DNA of 23,931 bases. Origin: Pelobacter sp. UBA6093 (GTDB lineage: Bacteria > Desulfobacterota > Desulfuromonadia > Desulfuromonadales > Syntrophotaleaceae). Where the stretch lies: the NCBI GenBank assembly GCA_002435955.1, contig DIWZ01000042.1, forward strand, positions 28,228-52,158, in the 5' to 3' direction. Of the stretch, positions 7,191 to 13,728 are shown piece by piece. Made by a program: the position numbers and the translations under genes. The number at the start of each line of letters is the position of its first letter. Position 1 is the first letter of the stretch. The notes below the pieces were generated by a model, which was not told the DNA's origin, searched no databases, and worked only from the letters and a program-made list of their open reading frames with translations.

Positions 7191-7345
7191 GGTTAGTTTC
7201 CGTCTGGAACCGGTTCTTTTCCGCTTTGGCAGCGTCAATCCGCAGGCTTGCTTGTGCGGCGTACCGATCTACGCCTCCGCGTAACCCTTTGATTTTCTTG
7301 CCACAACGAAAAACTCCTTGTTTCCGAATCGGAATTCTGGTTAAG
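7191..7345 (+). repeat. Structured repeat, copy B, in the operon leader
   Basis: It shares with copy A (2719-2909) a 23-bp core (7232-7254) at 22 of 23 positions and looser similarity on both sides. Its central hairpin is GGCGTA (7258-7263) with TACGCC (7270-7275). Relative to copy A, one pair changes on both sides (C-G to T-A) and another changes from T.G to C-G, so pairing is kept. TTGTGCGG (7252-7259) can alternatively pair with CCGCGTAA (7277-7284). Its edges (GGTTAGTTTCCG and a region ending CTGGTTAAG) are imperfectly inverted. It ends 9 bp before the Shine-Dalgarno of the response regulator. Confidence 0.65.
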
Positions 7346-7367
7346 ACAGTCGCCAAAGGAGGTCCAC

Positions 7368-7754
7368 GTGACGCGTTTGCTGGTGGTCGATGACGAACAG
7401 GATATTCGTTACCTGTTTCAATGTGAACTGCAAGAGGAGGGGTACCAGGTCGATGCGGCCGGCTCGGCAGCAGAGGCGGAGCGCTTGCTGCAGGCAGGGA
7501 GTTACGACCTGGTGGTGCTCGATATCCAGATCGGTAGCGACAACGGTCTGGCGGTTTTGCAGGATATTATCAGCCGGCAGAAGGATCTGCCGGTGATTCT
7601 TTGCACGGCCTTCAGCTGTTACAAAGAGGATTTTTCATCCTGGCTGGCCGACGGTTACGTCGTGAAAAGCTCGGATCTGTCGGAGTTGAAAAAAGAGGTC
7701 CGGCGTGTATTGACCAAGAGGGGTAAATTGCCGAGCAACGGGAGGCCGAACTGA
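7368..7754 (+). CDS. Stand-alone response regulator receiver (CheY-like)
   Basis: A single receiver domain of 128 aa with no DNA-binding output domain. The acidic pocket D8-D9, phospho-acceptor D52 (VVLDIQ), T80 and K100 (VVKSSDL) are all present, so it should accept phosphate from a histidine kinase not found in this window. It starts at GTG 7368, 5 nt after a perfect AAAGGAGG. It is the first gene of the glycan operon. Its TGA overlaps the ATG of the nucleotidyltransferase gene by one base, which implies coupled translation and a functional link. It probably acts by protein-protein contact, but the partner is unknown. Confidence 0.9.
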   Translation: MTRLLVVDDEQDIRYLFQCELQEEGYQVDAAGSAAEAERLLQAGSYDLVVLDIQIGSDNGLAVLQDIISRQKDLPVILCTAFSCYKEDFSSWLADGYVVKSSDLSELKKEVRRVLTKRGKLPSNGRPN

Positions 7755-10288
7755 TGAAAGCTGTTATTATGGCGGGTGGTTTCGGGACCCGCATGCAACC
7801 TTTGACGATTAATTTGCCCAAACCGATGATTCCGCTGATCAACCAGCCTATCATGAGCCATATCATCGATCTTTTGAAAAAACACGGCATCTCGGACGTG
7901 GTCATGCTGCTGTTTCATCAGCCTGAGATTATAAAAAACTATTTCGGTGACGGCAGCGAGTTGGGGGTTCGTATTACCTATGTCACGCCCCTGGAGGATT
8001 TCGGCACCGCCGGTGCCGTCAAGGCGGCGGCCCCCTATCTCGACGAGCGATTCCTGGTCATCAGCGGCGACCTTCTGACCGACTTCGACCTGACCGAAGT
8101 GTTGAAATTCCACGAGCAAAAACAGGCTCTTGCCACCATTACCCTGACCTCCGTCGAGGATCCGTTGCAGTTTGGCGTGGTGATTACCGACCAGAACGGC
8201 TCCATTACCAAATTCCTTGAAAAACCGGGTTGGGGCGAAGTGTTTTCGGACACCATCAACACTGGCATCTATGTTTTCGAACCCGAAGTCCTGGACATGA
8301 TTCCGGAAGAGACCAATCGCGATTGGTCCAAGGATATCTTTCCTAGTATGCTGGCCGAAGGCCGCCCCTTATATGGGTGCCACCAGCAAGGCTATTGGGC
8401 CGATATTGGCAATACCGATGCGTATCTGGAAACCTGTCGAGATCTTTTTCGCGGAAAGGTGGCCATATCCCTGCCTGAGCCAACCTTGTCCGACAGCGCG
8501 CGCCGGGTTTATCTCGGCACCGATACCCATGTGGCTGAAACCGACCTGTCTTTGCTCGAAGGCATGGTGATGATCGGCGACAACAGTCAGGTGCTGGGCC
8601 GTGCGCAGCTTAAAAACTGCATCGTCGGCCGCAACTGCGTGATCGAAGACGATGTCGAGTTGGAGGATACGGTCCTGTGGGACAATGTCTATGTCAAACG
8701 TGGCTGTCGTTTATTCGGCTCCGTGGTCGGGCACCGCACGCGCCTGGGGCGCGGCGTGGTGGCGGAAGAGGGTACGGTCATCGGTGACGAAACCAATGTC
8801 GGTAGCGAGGTCCACCTGCGTAAGGATGTCAAGATCTGGCCGCGCAAATCGATCGAAAGTGGTTCCATCGTCAGCACCAATCTCATCTGGGGTGACAAGT
8901 GGCGCAAGAGCCTGTTCGAAGGGGCCTCGGTAAGGGGTCTCAGTAACGTGGAACTGTCACCCGAGTTCTGCGCCAAGCTCGGTGCCGCCTACGGTTCGGT
9001 CTTGCCGCTCAACAGCTATGTGATTACCAGTCGCGATGGCCAGCGTTCTTCCCGCATGCTCAAACGGGCCTTTCTCGGCGGGTTGTTGTCCACCGGCGTC
9101 AACGTGCGCGATATCAAGCAGATGCCCCTGCCGGTCATGAGTTATAAACTTGGCACCTTCGGGGAGGTTGGCGGGGTTCATTTCCGCCATTTTCCCGACG
9201 ATCCGGCGGCAACCGAAATTCTTTTCTATGATGCAGAAGGTTTTGAAATCCCTTCGGGTACCGCCAAGGCGATTGAACGGATCTTTTTTAAGGAAAACTT
9301 CCGGCGTGTGCACTATGCTGAACCCGGTGAAATTCGGGAACTGCCCCAGTTGACCGATTTTTACCGGGAGGGCTTTCTGCGGGCCGTGGATGCCAAGCTG
9401 GTGCAATCCTTCGCACCCAAGGTGGTTGTCGATCTCAACCATTCGCCGGCCGGAGAGTTGCTCCCCGGGTTGCTGACCGATCTCGGTTGCGAGGTGATCG
9501 AACTGAATTCCCACGTCGAGGAGGGGCGCAGTGCCCTGCAGCCGGAGCAGACAGCTCGAGCCATGGAGCAGTTGGCCCGCATCGTCGCCTCCCTGGAGGC
9601 CACCGCCGGGTTCTGGCTCGATCCTTCCGGAGAACAGTTGCGCATCATAGACGAAAGCGGGGTCCTGCTGTCGGAGATCGAAGCTCTTGGCGTGGTGGTA
9701 TCGCTGATGAGCCGCTGCGAACGTGAAGGCACTTTGGTTTTGCCGGTTTCGGCGCCGATGGCCATGGAGAGAGTCGCCCAGGAGGGAGGGCTGACCGTTC
9801 GCTCTGTCAAGAACGATGCCCGTGCACTGCTGGAAGCGATCTCCGAACGCGGGGGGCTGATGACCGCCAGCATGGACGGGCGTTTTGCGCTGTCGGTTTT
9901 CCAGAATCATTTCGATGGTCTGTTCGCGGCCGCTAAAATCCTTGAAATGCTCGGTCGCACCGGCATGACCCTGGGCAGTTTGCGACGCAGTTTGCCTGCC
10001 CGGGCCTATCGACAGACTCAGCTGCCATGCAGTCGCCAGTTCAAGGGGGGGTTGATGCGCAGGATGAGTGAACATTCGGTCAACCTCGATGCCTCTTTTA
10101 TCGATGGCGTCAAGGTCCGCTTCGACGATGACTGGGTGCTGGTATTGCCCGACCAGTATCGACCGATTGTTCATATCATCGCCGATTCTCCCGATGCCCA
10201 ACGCGCCGAGAGTCTGCTGACCTGTTACACGGGCAAAGTCGAGGCGTGGAAGAAGGAGCTTGTTCAATCGCAGCCACCCGTCGATTAA
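7754..10288 (+). CDS. Sugar-1-phosphate nucleotidyltransferase fused to a phosphomannomutase-like domain
   Basis: Usually annotated as mannose-1-phosphate guanylyltransferase/phosphomannomutase. In the 844-aa protein, residues 1-235 are a Rossmann-type nucleotidyltransferase with the signature MAGGFGTRMQPLT and LPKPM, so it should make an NDP-hexose from a hexose-1-phosphate. Residues about 250-370 are left-handed beta-helix repeats (hexapeptide I/V-G-x-x-x). Residues about 380-840 resemble alpha-D-phosphohexomutases. In that domain the catalytic TASHNP loop is replaced by FRHFPDDP (477-484) and the Mg loop DGDxDR by DPSGEQLR (623-630), so mutase activity looks lost. The same fusion type occurs in cyanobacteria and other bacteria. 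The ATG overlaps the preceding stop and has GGGAGG upstream. Nucleotide and sugar specificity cannot be read from sequence. Confidence 0.87.
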   Translation: MKAVIMAGGFGTRMQPLTINLPKPMIPLINQPIMSHIIDLLKKHGISDVVMLLFHQPEIIKNYFGDGSELGVRITYVTPLEDFGTAGAVKAAAPYLDERFLVISGDLLTDFDLTEVLKFHEQKQALATITLTSVEDPLQFGVVITDQNGSITKFLEKPGWGEVFSDTINTGIYVFEPEVLDMIPEETNRDWSKDIFPSMLAEGRPLYGCHQQGYWADIGNTDAYLETCRDLFRGKVAISLPEPTLSDSARRVYLGTDTHVAETDLSLLEGMVMIGDNSQVLGRAQLKNCIVGRNCVIEDDVELEDTVLWDNVYVKRGCRLFGSVVGHRTRLGRGVVAEEGTVIGDETNVGSEVHLRKDVKIWPRKSIESGSIVSTNLIWGDKWRKSLFEGASVRGLSNVELSPEFCAKLGAAYGSVLPLNSYVITSRDGQRSSRMLKRAFLGGLLSTGVNVRDIKQMPLPVMSYKLGTFGEVGGVHFRHFPDDPAATEILFYDAEGFEIPSGTAKAIERIFFKENFRRVHYAEPGEIRELPQLTDFYREGFLRAVDAKLVQSFAPKVVVDLNHSPAGELLPGLLTDLGCEVIELNSHVEEGRSALQPEQTARAMEQLARIVASLEATAGFWLDPSGEQLRIIDESGVLLSEIEALGVVVSLMSRCEREGTLVLPVSAPMAMERVAQEGGLTVRSVKNDARALLEAISERGGLMTASMDGRFALSVFQNHFDGLFAAAKILEMLGRTGMTLGSLRRSLPARAYRQTQLPCSRQFKGGLMRRMSEHSVNLDASFIDGVKVRFDDDWVLVLPDQYRPIVHIIADSPDAQRAESLLTCYTGKVEAWKKELVQSQPPVD

Positions 10289-10295
10289 ACATATG

Positions 10296-10328
10296 CATGC
10301 CGGGCAGTCCTCGTGGCTGCCCGGCATG
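10296..10328 (+). other. Intercistronic 12-bp perfect hairpin
   Basis: CATGCCGGGCAG (10296-10307) pairs with 10317-10328 around a 9-nt loop, in the 93-bp gap before the GH57 gene. AAAAATCC, not a T-run, follows on the plus strand. It is more likely an mRNA-processing or stability hairpin, or a factor-dependent partial terminator, than a full intrinsic terminator. Confidence 0.55.
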
Positions 10329-10381
10329 AAAAATCCTGACACCGACAAGAAGGAGCGTGTAACCGTCTGTTGAAAGAGCCT

Positions 10382-12475
10382 ATGAACCCTCTGAAAGTCG
10401 CCCTGATCTGGCATATGCATCAGCCCGACTACCGGGATCCTTTGCAGGATGAAGTGCTGCTGCCGTGGGTTTTTTTGCACGCGGTGAAGGATTACGGGGA
10501 TATGCTGCAGGCAGCTCTGGATTGTGGTGCGCGCGTCACCTTCAACCTGGCGCCCACCCTCGTGGAGCAGTTGCAGGGGTATGCTTCAGGCACCCTGCGC
10601 GATCGCTGGCTCGACCTCGCCAGCCGGGACCCGGAGGTTTTCGATGCTGGGGAGCGGGCCTTTCTGGTGGAAGGTTTTTTTTCCGTTCACCGTGAGCGGC
10701 ATATACAACCTTATGCCCGCTATCGTGAATTGGCGGCCCTGCGCGAGCAGGGGGGCGGGGTTGCCTGGCAGCGGTTTTCAGCACAGGATCTGCGCGATCT
10801 GCAGGTCTGGTTTCTGCTGGCCTGGGCGGGGCATTATCTGCGCCAGGAATCGGCAGTCGTGAAGGAACTGCTGACTCAGGGGCGCCAGTTCGACGAGGAG
10901 GATAAAAGGCGTCTTCTGCAAACGTATCACCTGGTGGTGGCAGAGGTTCTCGCACGGTTCCGGCAAGCCGAAATGGATGGGGATGTCGAGTTGTCCGTGA
11001 CGCCATACGCCCACCCCATTTTGCCACTGCTCTGCGATACCAGCGAAGCGGCCCGCGCCCGTCACGGCGTTCAGCTGCCCGACACGCCCTTTCGTTTCCC
11101 CGAAGACGCGAGGCGTCATACACGCCTGGGTTTGCAATGTGCACGGGACGCTTTCGGTCCCGCCCATCGGGGCGTCTGGCCGGCCGAGGGCGGATTGAGC
11201 GAAGCGGCGGTGCGCATTTTGGCTGAAGAAGGGGCGCGCTGGGCGGCCAGCGACGAAGCACTGCTGGATAAATCCTTGCCTGGCGGCCTTGGTGATCGCA
11301 GCCGGCTTTATCGTCCCTACAGCCTGGCCGGGTTGCCGTTGCTGTTCAGGGATCGGGAACTGTCGGATCGCATCGGTTTCGTCTATGCCACCTGGCCTTC
11401 GCGGGCTGCGGCAGCTGATCTGCTCGATCGCCTCCGGGTGGTGGCGAGGCAGGCGCCGGGTGGCCTGGTGACCTTGATTCTGGACGGGGAAAATTGCTGG
11501 GAGGGTTACGAAGACAACGGCTATCCCTTTTTGAAAGCCTTTTATCAGGGCCTGGCCAACGACTCCGTCTTGCGGGCCGTTACCGTCAGCGAGGCCTTGG
11601 CTGAGCATAAAGCTGAGCCGCTGCCACGTTTGGCACCCGGTTCCTGGATCAATGGCGATTTTGATATCTGGATCGGGCATCCCGAGGAAAACCGGGCCTG
11701 GGAGTGGCTGGGGGAAGCTCGGCGAGCACTGCAGGAAGTGGATGACGACCTGCGGGCGGCAGCTTTGCCCCATCTGTTGCGGGCCGAAGGGAGTGACTGG
11801 TTCTGGTGGTTTGGCGAACAGCACCAGACCGAACAGGCGGGCACTTTTGACCAACTCTTCCGCCATCATCTGCAGGCTTTGTACCGGGCGGTGCAACGGC
11901 CGGTACCGGGGTATCTCAATTACCCTTTGCGCTCTCCGCTACGTCGCACCCGCGTGTGGGAGCCGACAAGTCTGGTGCGGCCGGTTATCGACGGCCAGGT
12001 CACCGATTATTTTGAGTGGCTCGGAGCGGGGAGCGTCGATCTGGCTGCTGGCGGCGCCATGCACGATAGCAGTTTCGATCTGCTTGGGTTTTTTTACGGT
12101 TATGATGAAGAACATTTTTATCTGCGTTTCGATTTTCGGCAGCCGATGGAGCATTTGACCGGATCGGGCGGAGAACTGTTACTGCAGATACAGACCGCGG
12201 AGACATGGGTGGCCCGCCTGGCCGCAGGTTCCGATCGCACGGTTGTGCAACAGCTAAATGAGGGAGGCGGGGCCGTTTACGCTCCGGGAGCCTTTGTGGC
12301 CGTTGCTGAACTGGCTCTGCCGCTGGATCTGCTGATGCTGGCGCAGGGAGATTGCCTGAGCCTGAGCTGGCAGTTGTTGTCCGCCGGTCGTGAACTGGCC
12401 CGCTGGCCAGCTGACGGGCCATTGACGTTGACCTACTCCGGTACCGACCTGGATGCGTGGCAGTGGCCGCTCTGA
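10382..12475 (+). CDS. Glycoside hydrolase family 57 (alpha-amylase / glucanotransferase / branching type)
   Basis: Predicted retaining enzyme acting on alpha-glucans; hydrolase, transferase and branching members exist in the family. Conserved regions seen are WHMHQP (10-15), the YAHPILPLL block, VWPAEGG with the likely nucleophile E269, and LDGENCWE with likely acid/base D368. The N-terminal 430 residues form the barrel. A helical region follows, then a beta-rich C-terminal module (about 560-697) that may be a carbohydrate-binding or DOMON-like domain. No signal peptide is present, so it should be cytoplasmic. The start is ambiguous: ATG 10382 (family-like N-terminus, AAAGAG just upstream) is preferred over TTG 10370, which lies 14 nt after AAGGAG. 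The neighbouring glgA supports a role in glycogen structure or turnover. Confidence 0.9.
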   Translation: MNPLKVALIWHMHQPDYRDPLQDEVLLPWVFLHAVKDYGDMLQAALDCGARVTFNLAPTLVEQLQGYASGTLRDRWLDLASRDPEVFDAGERAFLVEGFFSVHRERHIQPYARYRELAALREQGGGVAWQRFSAQDLRDLQVWFLLAWAGHYLRQESAVVKELLTQGRQFDEEDKRRLLQTYHLVVAEVLARFRQAEMDGDVELSVTPYAHPILPLLCDTSEAARARHGVQLPDTPFRFPEDARRHTRLGLQCARDAFGPAHRGVWPAEGGLSEAAVRILAEEGARWAASDEALLDKSLPGGLGDRSRLYRPYSLAGLPLLFRDRELSDRIGFVYATWPSRAAAADLLDRLRVVARQAPGGLVTLILDGENCWEGYEDNGYPFLKAFYQGLANDSVLRAVTVSEALAEHKAEPLPRLAPGSWINGDFDIWIGHPEENRAWEWLGEARRALQEVDDDLRAAALPHLLRAEGSDWFWWFGEQHQTEQAGTFDQLFRHHLQALYRAVQRPVPGYLNYPLRSPLRRTRVWEPTSLVRPVIDGQVTDYFEWLGAGSVDLAAGGAMHDSSFDLLGFFYGYDEEHFYLRFDFRQPMEHLTGSGGELLLQIQTAETWVARLAAGSDRTVVQQLNEGGGAVYAPGAFVAVAELALPLDLLMLAQGDCLSLSWQLLSAGRELARWPADGPLTLTYSGTDLDAWQWPL

Positions 12476-12511
12476 GTCCGTTCGAGACCTCGCAGGAAAG
12501 GAGTCGTACTC

Positions 12512-13540
12512 TTGTCCGAATTACGTTGGGACCCGATTGTCGATAATTGGGTTGTGATTGTCAAAGCGCGCGGTCGGCGGCCTGCCGATTTTATCACCGA
12601 GCGTAAGCGCATCGAAAGCGTCGTCTGTCCCTTTTGTTACGGGCACGAGGAAAAGACGCCGGCGGAGGTTTACGCCTGGCGTCCCGATGCAAGTCCGCCC
12701 AATCAACCCGGTTGGCGGGTGCGGGTCATCCCGAACAAGTTCCCCATTTTGCGCATCGAAGGGCAACTGGAGTTTCATGGCGAAGGCCTTTACGATGTCA
12801 TGAATGGCATCGGTGCCCACGAGGTGATTATCGAGACCCCGGATCATATGCGGCATCCTGCCGACTTGCGGGCGGGGGAACTGGCCGATGTGTTCCGCGC
12901 TTTTCGCTCACGTCTCATCGACCTGCGGCGGGACAAGCGTTTCAGGCACATCGTCATTTACAAAAATCATGGTCGGGAAGCTGGCGCCACCATCCCCCAC
13001 AACCATAGCCTGTTGCTGGCTCTGCCCATCATTCCACCGCAGATGCGGACATCCCTGCAGGCCTGCCGGGACTATTTCCATCAAAAGAAACGTTGCCTGA
13101 TGTGTGACCTGCTTGCCCAGGAACTGGCCGACGGCCGTCGTCTGGTGCGGGTCGATAGCGAGTTTGCGGTTTTTGCACCGTTTGCTTCACGCCACCCGTT
13201 CAGTTTGCGCATCGTTCCCCGACGCCACAGTCACGATTTTTCCTTGTTGACCGACCATATGCTGACGGCATTGGGAGAAACCATGCACGACGTGCTGGGT
13301 CGTTTGCGAACGGTGCTTCGCGACCCGCCTTTCAACCTGGTACTGCACAATGCGCCGTCTGCCTTGCCACGGGCGGGACGCCCCGACTGCTGGGGGTCAT
13401 TGAGTTGCGACTATCACTGGTATTTTGAACTGGCTCCCAAAATCATGGAACCGGCCGGATTCGAGTGGGGCACCGGTTTTTTCATCAACCCCACGCCACC
13501 CGAAGATGCGGCGCGTTATCTCAGGGAAGCATTGGTATGA
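12512..13540 (+). CDS. galT: Galactose-1-phosphate uridylyltransferase-like protein (GalT family)
   Basis: HIT-superfamily nucleotidyl transferase, 342 aa, conventionally annotated GalT (UDP-glucose + galactose-1-phosphate exchange). The N-terminus WDPIVDNWVVI, a C39-x2-C42 zinc half-site, NHGREAGAT and the active-site His pair are recognisable. The canonical HPHxQ is HNHSL here (163-167): the nucleophilic His (H165) is kept, but the Gln that holds the phosphate (Q168 in E. coli) is Leu. Substrate may therefore differ; ADP-glucose phosphorylase-type activity on glycogen precursors is one possibility. The TTG start at 12512 is fixed by AAAGGAG 8 nt upstream. It lies 36 bp after the GH57 gene. 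No galK, galE or galM is nearby, which weakens a plain Leloir role. Confidence 0.82.
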   Translation: MSELRWDPIVDNWVVIVKARGRRPADFITERKRIESVVCPFCYGHEEKTPAEVYAWRPDASPPNQPGWRVRVIPNKFPILRIEGQLEFHGEGLYDVMNGIGAHEVIIETPDHMRHPADLRAGELADVFRAFRSRLIDLRRDKRFRHIVIYKNHGREAGATIPHNHSLLLALPIIPPQMRTSLQACRDYFHQKKRCLMCDLLAQELADGRRLVRVDSEFAVFAPFASRHPFSLRIVPRRHSHDFSLLTDHMLTALGETMHDVLGRLRTVLRDPPFNLVLHNAPSALPRAGRPDCWGSLSCDYHWYFELAPKIMEPAGFEWGTGFFINPTPPEDAARYLREALV

Positions 13541-13543
13541 TTC

Positions 13544-13606
13544 AGTGCCGAGTGCCGAGTGCTGAGTGCTGAGTGCTGAGTGCTGAGTGCTGAGTGCCGA
13601 GTGCTG
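13544..13606 (+). repeat. Heptanucleotide tandem array (9 units)
   Basis: Nine contiguous 7-bp units begin 3 bp after the galT stop. Six are AGTGCTG and three are AGTGCCG (units 1, 2 and 8). The open frames across it, such as the minus-strand one repeating QHSALST, are by-products of the repeat. It occupies the first third of the 188-bp gap before the GH13 gene. The remainder of that gap shows no clear promoter. Confidence 0.95.
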
Positions 13607-13728
13607 AGGGACCATCGCGGAATGAACGGATAGTACCGCTATAGTCGTTTCCGCTGCCGGCAGGTTCCTTATTTAAGTAGCAACAAGTCGCAAACGTTAT
13701 CCAGAAAGGGCATCACTTTCAAAACGCC

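Noticed and set aside
7229..7245. Possible sigma54 site (TGGCA...CGCA) in repeat copy B
   Set aside because: The GG-GC spacing is 12 instead of the required 10 bp.
8957..10480. 507-aa open frame on the minus strand opposite the nucleotidyltransferase gene
   Set aside because: Composition is Gln/His/Arg/Gly-rich with no family motif, and it mirrors a well-supported gene on the other strand; it is a high-GC antisense shadow.
13397..13615. Minus-strand frame with repeated QHSALST
   Set aside because: The repeat peptide is just the translation of the 7-bp DNA array; the rest is antisense to galT.
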